NCBI RefSeq assembly: GCF_031877795.1
Contig: NC_133971.1
Span: 8,905,973-8,969,972, forward strand
Source of the DNA: Strix aluco
Taxonomy: Eukaryota; Chordata; Aves; Strigiformes; Strigidae
Direction of reading: 5' to 3'
DNA: 64,000 nucleotides
The translations under genes were made by a program, and so were the position numbers. Each line of letters begins with the position of its first letter. Position 1 is the stretch's first letter. The notes below the pieces were generated by a model, which ran no database searches, was not told the origin of the DNA, and saw nothing but the letters and a program-made list of their open reading frames with translations. This document shows positions 22,701 through 36,200 of the stretch, piece by piece.

Positions 22701-25700
22701 TTTACAGAACATCTTTCAGATGAAGACAAAGCAGGCTCTGATTAATGTTTTCCTGTGCATTCTGATCCTGTCTCTTGGTCTCAAATAAGGGGTTGAACAC
22801 TACATAATGGTCTTAGAATGCAACTAAATGGAAGTTAAATGTTACATATGCTCTTCCTCCTTTTCAGTATTAAATAATCAGTATTTGGCTATAAGTCAGA
22901 TTTTTAGGAGCCTGGACTGAGCATAATCCTTTCTCTCTGAAAGATCAAATAAACACATACATGTGATGTATACATACACAGACCTGCATGTTTTGGTAAA
23001 AGTTAATGACAGGAGTTGGAGTCAAAATGGGTCCTTCTGTTAAATTTGGAGTCAGGACAGTATGTTTCATTCACTTTGAAAGATTCTACCAGTCTGAGAG
23101 AAATTTCTTGTATTCCATGTAACAACATTGTTGTAGCTATGAGATCTGATGATATCAATATGGACAAGGTCTGTTGAAAGAGGTAGTATATTTAAATTGA
23201 CCTCTTTGTTTAGCTGGAAAGCAAGCAAATACTTGTGGCATAAGAAAGGCACACTATGTTGGAAAACACTATCCCATCCCCTGTCAGCTGCTTTAATGAA
23301 CAAACCACCCCAACCTACAACTCTCCCTTTCCCAAGTGAGACAGTTATCAATAGAATCCAGACTTCCAAGGAACTAGAAAACTGCAAATATTAGAATCGG
23401 CACAGGATTTGGATAAACAGTTTTTCACTGAAAATGTGTTGCAAACGTGATTGCTGGGCTCTTGGCAATGCAATGTTTGATGTAATTCTTGTGGGGAGAA
23501 GACTCAGTCCCATGGAGGTTTGAACCTGCAACTCATTTTGATTTCAGGGTCTAGGCTCCAGTTCATCAAAGAATCTTAATAATTTAGTTTCTTTGATGTG
23601 AATGTTTTAAGCTCATGCTAAAGTAAAGCTACTGCTTACGTGCTTTTCTGAACTAGCATACTAGTTAGGGGCTAAAGAAAGATGAAATTAATTTTCAGGC
23701 TAGGTTGCCCTGTGTATTGTCCTGGCCATCTTGCAGTTTTCCTCTTGCAGCTAAACTAGTTAATGGAAACAGTTTCTAGAAGCTTAATCATGTAAACTAA
23801 TTTAAGGGATAAGTAAACAAAATAACTAGATTAGGATTTCAATCAAGTGAATACTGAAGGTTTCTACAAAACACAGACTATTTAATATTGGGTTGGGGTT
23901 TTTTTGCCTCATCCTTAAAGAACAGTAACTCTCAGCACAGACAATGAGTTTTTTCCTTCAGGCTAATCCTGATACTTCCCTCCCGGACCAGCTGACTGAC
24001 GACAGTACGGAACCAAATATCCCATTGTAAATGTATCATCTTCAAGGCTCCCTCAGAAATCTCTTGAGCTGGGAAATAGCTGCCTCTGAAGTAAATCTGC
24101 CTTCACAAGTGCATTTAGCACCCATGACAGCAGAGGGGGGATGATGCTGGCAAAACCCAGATAACAACAATTTGCCATCTCAGGTGCATGTTGGCAGAGC
24201 TGAGATCTAGGGGTAAAGATTAGCATGTGTGTGATTTAGACTGTTGAAAGCTCCACTTCAGATCTGGAAGAGCGTAGGTAGCTCTTTGTTCTTGTAAAAT
24301 ACGTGTATCTGCTGCCATATAGACCTCATCACCTTGGCCAAAGTTTCTGCCTCCCCTTACCGCCCTGCGTGCCACTGTGCGTGTTGCAGGTTCTTGTTCA
24401 GCAGCCCAGGTGTGACCACACGCCCGGGGTGCAGTTTATACAGTATCTTGTTTGTGCAGTCCTTGCAGTCTGTTAGGGTGAAAGACAACGTGTAAATTCA
24501 AAATACTGTTACAGAAGTACGATGCAGTTTAATATACTACAGAATCGTACTCCTGATTACTGTCCCTCCTGTAACCTTTCACTGTGATTTTGATTTTTTT
24601 TTCTTTTAGAAAGGTGTATTTGTGTGTAATGTTACAAAGGCTAGGCACCACATCTCACTAAAAATTATCTGGAAAATAGCCTAACTCTCAGCAGGACTAA
24701 TGGCAAATGTAATTAATAAAAAGGGTAGCTTTTCGTTGCTTGCTAAACTGGATGAGTTCATCTGGCACTCCTTCCTGACAGAGCTTCTTTCTGTCACTTG
24801 TCAGTGACCAAGAGGCTTCAGAAACGTCATCCACGAGAGGGCTTGTGCCCTGCCTGGAATGAAAAGTCCTGAACGTGTCTCTCCATAAGGCGTTCCCTAA
24901 GGATCCAGTCTGAAATGTGTGATTCAGCAGAAGCTAAATGTGCTCCTCCCCACTGTACTAATTCACTGCCATTTTCTTCTGTTTGAAGAAATAGTTAGAA
25001 ATAATTGTCATTTTTTTGGTGACTGCCATCCAAAGTAATGGTAGCGGCACAAGTGCACTTACTGCGGCAGCAGAACGTCATATCACGATAAAGCTTTTAT
25101 TTCAGAACAAAAGAATTATTTGGCTTTGGTGTTACATTCCTTGTAGCTGGATATCCACTTTCGTATGTTTGTCCTTTCAATAGCAATTTGTTCTGAAACT
25201 GCTTGCACACCTGCTGGGCCAGCTACATGAATTCAATGCAGATTCTGGTTTTTGCACCTAAAAATTACGATGTGGAAAACTGGTTTGCAAAATCTAAAGC
25301 ATTCAAAATGCTCTGTGGGGGTTTACAAGAGAAGCCAAGGGACTTTGGAAAATCTAGACTTTGATATGTATTCTACAATACGTTTTGGTCAGATGAATAA
25401 AGCTTGTATCTGCCTCAGCATATTCTGGATCACTTCAGTGTTACACAAATAAAGTAAATGCACAGCCTGGCAAATAATCAGATCAGTTCAACCGTGACAA
25501 CACAATGCAATCTTGGTTTCATAGCTTAAAATAACGTTCCTTGCTTTCATATGCTTCCTCATGTTAACAGCTGCAAGTGATAATAGTCTCTCTGAACCAG
25601 CACTGCTCCTGAGATAATTGGTAGTAACACTTGTGTATAAATACGTTAATATACTGGCTGTCAGTGCGGAGGTTCAGGAGGTCTGAACTTTCTGGTTCAA

Positions 25701-26339
25701 GTCTTACTGCTTTCATTGACTTGCACAGTAATTTGTGCATTCAACTCCTCTGCTTTCCTTTGTAAGTCCAAAACACCAGGTAACTAGAGACAGCTCAACA
25801 GGCAACTTAAGTCAGTGTTTTTAAGGTGGTTTGAGATCCTCGTGTTAGCATGCTGATGTCTGCAGCTAGTGCTTGTATAAGAGGATGGTCACGGTTCAGA
25901 CAGGCTTGTGTGTGAGCAAGGGGCTCCCACAGATGAAAATTAAGGACATTGTGGGTTTAGTCTATGTAAAGAGGTAGGTGGGAAATGTGATAATCTATGG
26001 GTTACAGAATCAGTATGAGAAACTTTTCTTCTTCAATAGGAAGAGTCATTCTCTTGAGGTGAGACAGGTGAGAAGTCAAGGTTTGTTTCCCAGTGCCAGC
26101 TGTACAGGTCCAACGGGTAGGAATACTTTCCCCATGCCTCCTGTTTCCCATCACCCTAAACCTTATCTCCCCAGAGCAGGAGCTCCGCCCCGTGCCCCTC
26201 CACATCTCGACCTGCACAGCCCCCGTCTCCGCTCCTCATGGCTCCCCTGGTTTTCTCGGGTTTCTTATCTGCTGCCGCACGTCTGCACATCCCCTGTCCC
26301 TGCTCTTGCATCTCCCTGGCAGGGGGAGGAGGTTTTCTG

Positions 26340-26712
26340 CTGACGGTCCCAGGGGTGCAGAGAGCCGCGGGGGGCCCCGGCTGCCCCCCAGCCAGCATGG
26401 CGGGGGCTGCCTGCCCTGGCACGGCCTGCCTGGGGTGGGCAGGAGGAGGAGGAGGAGGAGAAAGGCCCTTGCTCTGCTCCTGTCTGAGCCCCCTGAACTG
26501 CCCGGTGGGCGAGGGCAGAGCAGAACCACGACAACCCCAGCGGGGGGGCCGGGCAGGGGCGGCTGAACCCACCGTCCCTTCTCAGCCGGCGGTAAACAGG
26601 AAGCCCCTCAGCGGGGCCGAGGCCGAGGTCGAGGCGGGGCCTGGCGCGGCCGCCCGCCCTCCCACCTCCCGTCCCTCGGAGCCGAGGGGCCGCATGGCGT
26701 TTAAAGGCTGCC
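26340..26712. promoter_or_regulatory. Second GC-rich (CpG) island
   Basis: GC content and CG density rise abruptly (peak about 26540-26700, with GGGGCGG-type boxes) and end at 26712, about 440 bases before the first recognised RGL1 exon. A nine-codon open frame starts with ATG at 26694. A possible donor there would join to the 27151 exon in the wrong phase, so it cannot be the missing coding start. It may be an alternative RGL1 promoter with a noncoding first exon, or an intragenic island. Confidence 0.55.
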
Positions 26713-27150
26713 TGCCTAAGTAATTCTACAGTTTTTTAAAAAGTGCAATTCCTTCCATAAATGAAAGGCCAAAGAGATTAATTGCTTTAGGAAAGGGAGG
26801 AGGGGGAGGGAGAGGGAAGAGAACACTGCTAATCAAAACCAAACTATTTCCTTAGAAGAGACTTTATACAACTATTTAAAATATGTGCTAGTCTAGAAAA
26901 AATAGTTAAATGGAAAGTCAGGGTATCTTGATACCACAGGAAAGGACAGTTTGCCAAGAATATCTCCAGTGTTCCCTCAATCTAGAAGTGTCCTGTATCG
27001 CTTGGATTGTTGTATTTACTTTGTGCAGCCCATCTTCTGCCCTCAGCTCTGTGTGAAGCAGCACAGCACCTGGTATAGATTGTGGTTACAGAGGAGTGAA
27101 AATGTTCTTTTCTCTCTCTTTTTTGTTTTCCTTTCCCCTTTTCCTGGCAG

Positions 27151-27261
27151 AGCACAATTCAGGACGGAGGTGAAGAGGTAGAAGAGGGAGCTGTTTACCA
27201 TGTGACCCTGAAAAGAGTACAGATTCAACAGGCTGCCAACAAAGGAGAGAGACGGCTAGGC
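27151..27261 (+). CDS. RGL1: RGL1 exon A: N-terminal segment
   Basis: 111 nt, phase 0 at both ends, acceptor ttcctggcag, donor GTAAGT. It encodes 37 residues beginning [17 protein letters not shown], matching the RGL1 N-terminus just after the initiator exon. There is no in-frame ATG, so an upstream exon must supply the start. A Trp I recall in human (ARWLG) is Arg here (RRLG). Confidence 0.9.
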
Positions 27262-30200
27262 GTAAGTAAAGCTGGCGCGGTGGCATTTTGGAAGGCTGCT
27301 CATGGACTTTGGAGCCTGCTCCAGGGAGCTGAATTCCACACAAATCGTTATGATATTAACTTTTAGCACTGACTGCTCTCACTCTTCAAAAAAACCCAAA
27401 CACTGAAGTTGTCTGCCTGGGTCATCTGAAATAACTCTCTCCTTGTGTTGACTCTTCCTCTTTTCTTGACATGTAAAAAAGATTTGACCAGTTGTGGTGA
27501 GGGGTCAGATGATACTTAGTGCAGGAATAAGGATCTTAGCTTATGGCCTGAGCAGTTGAACATTTAACAGTTGTTTCAGACTGGGCTGTGGCTTGTTTCT
27601 GCTGTTAGGAACCTATCTCAGGTCTCCCAAATAGGTAGTGATAGTATTTTGACTAATGAAGATCTGTCAAAAGTTAGCAGAAACTTCCTGAAAAGTTAAG
27701 TGAATATAGGTTTGGGTCTTATTTTTGTAGTGCTTTCTCAGCCAGATGAGAAATTAATTGTCTGCATTTCTGCAAGAATTACAGCTCTCTGCTGTTTTTC
27801 AGTCGTATATTTCAAAGCACGAAGGCTTTAGTGGTAAGTAAAATGAGCTTAAATGCACACGCACTCAATTTGGCATGCTGCTGAGTGCTTCACCTTTGTC
27901 AGGCCAAGTCCCCAGCTGATATAAAATGTCCTCACTTCATTGGAATCAGTGCAGCTGTGGCAGTTTGAGCCAGATCTTCAGGAGGTGGCTATAACTTTCA
28001 TATTATTTTGTTATGTTTATATGTTTTCTTCAGGATCAAAGGCAATGATGGAAGAACTTGGTTTGATGTAGTATCCAGATTGGTATTTTAAAGGCTTTTA
28101 AAACTGCCCTGAGATTTATATCAAATCATGTTCTTGTGAAGTTCCATGACATAAAGCAGTGCAGCAGCGCTGAAACCACAGTCAAGAAAGATAAGCAAAT
28201 TCTGTCCTGCATGCAGATAGTGCTTAGAATCTCCCCTTCCCATGTTTCCAAGAAGTACACAGAGTTCCAGTCAGAACAGATAATTTCAGATGTGCTTCCT
28301 TCGAGTGGTAGATTTCCCATCTCTGCCTCCTGTTTTTCCCAGGAAAAATATTCAAAAGTATTTTTGAGCTCCTGTGAATTTCCCAGCTGGTGGTTTTGTG
28401 TAAGAGGTAGAGATGATTTTGAAGATGTCTGTGTCCCATAAACATTCTTTAGAAAAGTAGAATTTTTTTCCTGTGTCGGCTATGTTGTTCCGAGTCTGTA
28501 GAAGGAATTTGCCAGGTCTTGGTGATATTCTCAAAGGAAGAGTGCATCTATGTTCCTGAGATCATCACCACAGCTGATGGTGCCAATCTTAATAGGAGGG
28601 CAAGGGACTTACAAGGTCACGAATGTGACTTTTAGCTTTCTGTGGTTAGCATTAGTTTTTTCAGGTCAGAAGTGAACCCTGTTTGTGGGGAAGGACGCAG
28701 CGTGTCAGAAGTCTGCACCTGTTCTGGCCATAAATTGGTGACTTCAGCTTCCAGGCTGGTGTCTTTCATGAGCAAAAAATCTCATGCATATTACTTAAAC
28801 ATATTTTTAAACATATGGGCTGTTTGTTTCCTTAAGCTCTTCAGAACATAAAGTAGTTCAAGCTTTTTTTGTGATCTTGTTTTATTAATGGCTTTACTGT
28901 GGTCCTAAAGTTAATAAATAGCCTCTAACCCAGAGCATTATTTATGAATAGCCATTCCTGCCCCCAGCAGTTTTGCCTTGAAAAGCCTAATTGTCTCTTT
29001 TATAATTATCATCAGGTGGCTTTTTTGGTTTTTAATCTGGAGTTTATGGGGTTTTAGGATGTTATTTTTTTTTTTCTATGCTTTGAAATCCACAGCACTG
29101 AATTCGTAAAGTATTGGGTTTATCTATGTTGGCCTTATTTTTTTGATGGTGCTCTAAGTCACGCTTAGGTTGAAGATGCAAATTCAGCTGAAGAGTATGG
29201 GAACAACCAATTTGTACATCAGCAAGTATTGAGCCTTTCTTGTAACAAATGTAGTACCTCTGTTCCTGATTATATGCGTGCCTGGATTTACTTTTTAAAA
29301 AGTTACTTTCTCAATGTCAGTTGGTGTTCTGTAGAGGTCTACTTAACAGCTTGACCTTCACAGAGGCACTGAGCTTTTCGTCCTTTCTTGGTTCAGGTCA
29401 AGTTCCTTGTGACTTGGGAAGCCCAGGTCTTTTAAAACCTTGATGTTGCATGTGGCTTTTAAATACTGTGTGGTGTCAGAGCAGGAGCTTGATCCAGCGG
29501 TTCCAGAGTGCTTAGTTCTTAGTGATGCTGCGTTCGTAAAGTGATTTGGAGGCTTTTCAGTTGAAAAGCGTTAGATGGTAAATTACTTGATGTGTCTGAG
29601 AGAAATGCAGATCTAACTGAAAACTTACAGAACCTGTGTTGAAAGGAATATAACACGTCTTACTTACTCTGAGTGTGTTGGGATTTATTACCAATTCCTT
29701 TAATTACTGAGAAGCTTGAAATCTTGCTCAAATATGTTTGTGTACAGGTACCCGTAAGTGAATGAACCTCTATCTTTTATGTCTCGAAGTCTAATAAACA
29801 TTTCTTAAAATTCTCTATCCTAGGAACCCATCCAGGGTTCTTGAATGGTTGGCCCTGTTAGGAGAGAATGGTCTGTTGAAAAGCCAATCATAAGATTACA
29901 GCTTAAGCACTGTAAACACTTGCTTATTTACATACAGAAGTGTCTTCCTTGTGTTTCAAACTGCTACAGTTAATAAAAGAAAAAGACAAACAGGCTGTGA
30001 CATATGCAGTCATCAGCAGTCCTATAACTTTCAAAAGTGTGAAGCTTTTGTATAAACACCAAATTTCTTAGCTTTAAATTTAATCTTAGACATCAAAGGA
30101 TGCCAATAATAGCTACTGGTTTTGTCACTAAATACTTAGTCACAAAATATTTAGCGAAGCTTAAGACTTTAGGCACTACAGTATTATGAAATATTAAAAG

Positions 30201-33200
30201 CTCTAGTGGTAGCTCAGTGTTGTGACAGATGCTGCACAAAAGCAGTATCCTGACTAAAAAGAACTTACAGCCTAAATATCAAGGCTTGTCTGTACACATG
30301 TGTTGTCTCAGCTGATGATTTACACCCAAGGCATTGGCTTTAAAAATAAGGCAGCTAGAACAGAGTATGGTACTCTACATGTGGTCTCATCAGACCTTTT
30401 ATGCAGTGGAAGAATAATGTCCTTTGACTTGCTTCAGTACCCTTTATTTATACTTTGCAGAATTGTTTGCTTTTTGTTGCTGCTTCCAAGCGTTGTGCTG
30501 AAAGATTGAATGTTCTGCCTACTCTAACCCTTCAGCTCTTTTCCCTGATCTGTGTGCCACAGTGTGACCTTTGAGGGTAGTACTTTCAACAGACTTTTTT
30601 GCTGGCCTCTTACATTTCTCTACATTTAGTTGCATAAGCCATCTGTTGCCCATCAGAGTGCTTTAACAGCTTTGGCAATCAAAATTAAACTTTGGCAGCC
30701 TCCACGTTAGGTGTGAAGCTTTCTGCCATTTTGCATGGTAGCACTCAATAACCTTCTGTTCTGTCAGGTTACTGGGTTACAGTCTGGTGGAGATTGTACT
30801 TGTTCCTCTTTGCCACCAATTTGTGTCCAAATACCAATTCATGTCCAAATTTTTTGCAGTCATCTCTGTAGCTCAGCCCTGCATCAGTGCAGAAGTTATT
30901 GCATACTGCAAAAACCACTGAAATTTGTGGTGGTGGTCCTGCTGCTGCTGCTGCTCCACTTGTCTCCCATGGCTCAGAAATAACGTGAAGTCTTCACTGA
31001 GAATAAACTGTTTGCTGCGTATGGTATTGAGCACGTGAATTATTATGTATAATGGCCCTGTCATAGCAATTTGAGCATAATCGTGATACTGGATTTAGAG
31101 AGGTACTGCAAGTCAGGAGTGCTGTGCCCAGTATTCATTTGTTAATGACTCGCCCTGGGGCTTGAACTGACCAACTTAACTTCTGAGGGTTTAATTTTCT
31201 CACCTGTAATATTGTCAGAATTTGTTTTCAGATCTAGTGATCTGAGGAGTGTAGAGGCAAACTCTTGTGCTTTAATATGAATGTATAACATTCAAAGCTA
31301 TGAGAGCGAAAATTATCCTACCCTGCTGGACATGCAAGAAAAGTTCCGTAGCAGAGCACGATCCTCCTGATATGCCCTATGATTCTGTTGTCCAGTCTTT
31401 ACTGTTGACATTTTGGAGAGCAATATACTCTGCTGCTTACAGATGCAGGGGCCTGGCACTTCTAATCCCTTCTGTGAAGAGAAAGGGTGTTGGGTGAGAC
31501 ACTGGAGTTTACCTCCTTCTTCTTAAAACCTTCCAGCAGGACCCCAGGAGTGTGCCACGCAGCACGTGGAGGAGTGGGTTGCTGTATCGGAGTGGGTTGC
31601 AGTGGCTTCGAGTGCTGCGTGGGTCTCCAGCACACGGCCTGTGGGCTACAGCCAGTGATGCTGCCACTGGGCCACAATGGCACTACTAAGGTGTAGGCAT
31701 TTTAAATGCTTTTGCAGAGTGATCCTGTTATTATATTCTTTTCTTTCCTCTATTTTCCTCTTAAGTTCTTCCTACCTTTGTGTTGTGAAAGCAGTTTGAA
31801 GGGTTGTTTTCTTTTCCTCTCCTACCCCCTCAGCTGCTTTGAACAGTTGCCTTTCTCCTTATGAAGGCTCAACCTTTCTCCCAGTCAATAGCTGTTTCTT
31901 CCTTTCTAGGGAGTCCATGGACTCTTTGTGCAAGTAAAACAACATGTTTTTATTATAAAGTGTCATTTTCTGTTGAAAGGTCTCAGAATTATTGAACAAT
32001 ATGGAATGAATGAATGCTTTGAGATGTGTTCAAATTATCACAGCTATTGGGCTTCAGACTGAAGACTTGTGATATATCTCATGCGGTAGCTTAGACTTCC
32101 TGATCTCAGTGGCTCCTTCTGACTCTTAAAAATCAATAAACTTCTGAGTGTCTATATATCCTAAAGCAGAGATAGACCATCGCATATTACAGAGCTATCT
32201 AGGATTTTATTTCCTCCTATATACGGTTTATGCCCCGCATAAAATCTTGCATGCGTTGAATCATATTGAGTTTCTGTTCTGAGTTGAGTCAAGTGCAGAA
32301 TGTCCTTCAGTTGTTTATAGTATTCATGTGGATAGAACTTATTAGATGAGGTTGGTAACGTTTCAAGGCTTTGTTGGTGTTGGGATGCAAATGACAAGTC
32401 AGTACACCCTTCAGGATTAAGTGTTGTCTTCAGTGCAAAAGAGATTAGTTAACTAAATGCTCCTGAGGTGCATTTGGAAGCTAGTTTAAATATTACATGC
32501 AAATACAACAAGTAAACGATGATGAAGATATGCCTACGCATCCTTTTGTCTGTTTGCTTGGTTTGTAGTAATCTCTGGCTCTACCTGCGGTGCATTTTGT
32601 ATTTTTAGAGTAGAAACCCTTTAGGGCAGGGATGGTGCCTTAATGTTTTGACATGGCAGCCATTGTGCTGCTGTTGGAAATGTTTCATAAGTAACAATAA
32701 TGTATTTCCTTTGGAAGTCAGATCTTACGCTTTTGCATTCCTCCCATTGAGTGCTTCAGACTGATTCTGGCTGTGCTTTCGGTCTGCTGGCTCCCTGTAG
32801 CATACAGAATGTGAATGAACTCTTGCACACTTATTAAATCATGAGACTTGCATTCTTTGTGTGAAAACAGTCATTTTGTTCAGAAAACATCAGGTGGTTA
32901 TAAAGTTAGAACAGGACAGAGAAGAACAGAGCTATGCTGTTAACTCCCGATGGGTAATTAAACAACATGCACACACGCACACACAAAACCAAACCCCCAA
33001 AACCTCCCGAACCAAAACCAGACAGTAAACATGAACGACTTCTGTTTTATCTTACAGCCTGACATTTTTTTGCTCTTTCTTTCCCCCTTACTTTTAAGCT
33101 ATACTTATTTTGCATTGTGACTCAATACTTCCACATAATTGTGTGTGTTTCGATTTGTGTCCATTGTCTGAGGATTTAAGTTCAGCTGCCACATAGCATT

Positions 33201-36200
33201 CTTAAACTGAAATATACAAATGTCTGCAGCGTGTTCAGTGCCAGCTCGTGCAACCCGTGCTGCTTTCTGCTGTGTCAAAAGAGGTGGGTTAGTGGCCAGG
33301 TGCTGTAGTTACAAGAATGCAGTAAGTTGTGTAGGTATGCAGTATGTTTATGCCATCTGCTTATACAGTTTGTCATACAAAATGCAGAATTTGACATAGA
33401 GAAGATACCTATAGAATCGGCACAAGGATGTTGCCATCACAGGTACAGTACATACAGACACACATGTAGTCATACATAGACACTCTTTATATGTGTGTGT
33501 GTATGTGTACAAGAGAAGAATCCGAAGAGATTCCGTATCGGGTCCCCTGTGATGTCTAGATAATATAGTAAAAATTAGTTTGGCCTGAACTAATGATTGC
33601 ACTAATTCTTTTGGTCTCTTTCTGCTCTTAAATAGATGTTCAAGCTGGTAACTCTTAATATTAGGTAACATTAGCTTATTATTACTGTTTTTTCTAATCT
33701 GACCCCACCCTGGAGAGGTCTCTTAGTTTCAAAACACAGGGCAGTAAAAAGCATAGCCATTGAAATGAAGTTTATAATGCAGTTAGGTATGTATTCGTGC
33801 TGTGGCCGTAAAAATGGTTACTTACTGCTAACCTATTCTTTTAATAAAAGATTAAAGAAGCTTGGCAATAGAGATTGCTCACAGTAATTATTATGAAACA
33901 TGTAACAACATTTCCTGGGTATTTTTTCTTTCACAAAAATATGTTTCAAGTTCAGTTTATTTTAAAATCTGAATTAGTCTTCTGCTAATTATTTTCTCCT
34001 CTGTCAGAATGTATTTAATCTCCCCGCACCTACCGTTTCGTTCTCCAGCTATTCACGCTATTAAAATCTCTCACTCTTGCCTTGTTGTTTACACTGAGTG
34101 CGGTAGCAGTTTACACTGGTTTCCTGAGTCAGTATAATTTTAATTTCTGTGTGCTGTTTGAGCAAGCTTTGCAGTGTGAAAGGAGAGCCAACAATACAAT
34201 CAGAATGAATCAAACCAGTTTGGGTTATATAATGTGCATTCATGCTACTGTTATGCAACAGAACTATTACTTGTGGCATTCTAAAATACATTTTGAGTTC
34301 AACAGTGTTGCCTGCTGTCTCATACAGAATGTTCTTTGTTTCTAATGACTGAGCAGAAAGTGATGATGAGCTCCACAATTAAATTAAATTACATTCCTGG
34401 AAAGGGAAAAGTAGTGTGACTTTTCCCAGGTACTGGTGAAAAATGGTCCTTATGGTTCTGAATGGTCAAAATACAATTTGTTCATGTTGATCTATAATTT
34501 TCATAAAATGGTATGACTCTTGCATGTTAAATCTGTCTGACTGTGTTAGTGGTAATATCAATCATCCCTTCTCTTTGCTATACCTGGCACTTATTAGAAA
34601 ATGACAGCATCTTTTAGTTTAGCATTTTTCATGAAAGAAGCATGGCAGATGACTTTACTGATGAGTGTTTCACAAACAAAATTTGTATAATAGCTTTCCT
34701 CTGATATTTCTTAGGATAGACATAGAGTAGTTGTCATCTTTAACATCCAGACATCTTATAAATATGAGCATAATTGAGAATTTTCAAGTTCTGTGTGGTG
34801 GTGATGTCACTGGGCTGATATAATAGCAGTATGAAGTGGCATCAAAATTCAGTTGTACTGGAAATACTCCTGTGATGTCTAGTCTTGTGTCAGAATAATC
34901 AAAGGTCATATAACGATAAAATAAGGAATTAGGGAGATGGGAGGGGATGCAACATTAAAATTGCAGTTATGCAGTAACTGTAGCATAAGCATTAAGGTGT
35001 ATGAGATGAGTCTTGGGAAAGGGTTACATAGAAACACATGAAGGACAAGGTTTTCTATTTCAAGGTAGACTATAAGTTATTTATGAGCTTGGACGATGAC
35101 TTTAGCAGCTGTATTTTTTTATATCTGGGAGGATATTGATGTGGGTGACATGGGGAGAAAGGTCCAATTTTGTAGGCCTTCAAAATCTAGATTAGTTTAC
35201 AATAGGAGAAAGTATTCTGTGTAGAGGCCACAGTGTTCTTACATGTCACTGAATCAGGTAACCTGACTTTTTCTAGCTTATACAGTCTGCCTTGTTGTAT
35301 AAAGTTCTTTACTATTTGCGTACAAAAGGAGTCCTGGAAGGACAAAAAGGGACTAATATGTGCTTTTATGTCAGTAATTTAGCTTAAGATGCCTAGCTTA
35401 TTAGGGTGAGGACGGTTATTACCTGTACGTATTTGTGTTTGTTAGAAATGCTCTTAAAGTTGGGAAGTTGACATGGCCTTAGCCATTTATGCAACATTTT
35501 CAGAGTCTAGTTAGCTCTTCTGTAGGAGATTTACACACTGATAAGGGAATTCCATTGTCTGTATTCAACCTGGCTACTTGCAATGCATATCAGCGTGTCA
35601 TGTTATTTAACAAAAATATCACAATGATTTTTGACAGTATTCTTTATTCAAAGTATTTGTTCATACCTGGGTTTGTCCTACTCCTTGCTTGCTGTGCCCT
35701 TAGTTGTTGGCTCGTGACAGTATTCTGCAATCACCCGGTAACAATGCAAAAGCTAAAGCCATGTGAAGGTCTCTTCTGGTGAACACTCTGGTGTCTCAAC
35801 CCTCTATTAAGATCTAGACTGACTGGTATTGCATGACACCAGCAGGTGACTCTTCCAAAGGTGGTAAAATGTGTGAGGTGGAACTGGGGAGAAGTTTTCA
35901 TTTTGGTAAGAGATGGTTTGTTTTCAAGTTCCCAGTAGACCTTACAAAGAACTGAGCTGGGATCTGGCCTTTTGAGCTGAATATATGAATTTGTCATGTT
36001 TTCAGTTGCCATTTTTAGCTTCCCTCATCTGCTTGTTGCAACAAAACTGGGTTGGTTTGGTGGTCTTTTACATCTTTAGTGTAGAAATTAGACTGCTTAG
36101 TTTTATAGAGTACTTGTCCATCTACGGACTCTGAAGTACTCTACAGAGGAGGTTGGTGTTAACTTGCCCTTCCATAGCTGGGAAAACTGACGCACACATA

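Larger units (their letters stand above)
13513..26150. other. Long non-coding stretch
   Basis: GC content falls after about 13800. Only short chance open frames are seen, apart from the isolated C2H2-like motif at 19693-19767. Simple repeats include a purine/CA tract at 14536-14572 and a TA run near 16694. I recognised no transposon or RNA gene. Part of this may be a 5' intron of RGL1, whose start codon exon was not found. Confidence 0.5.
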
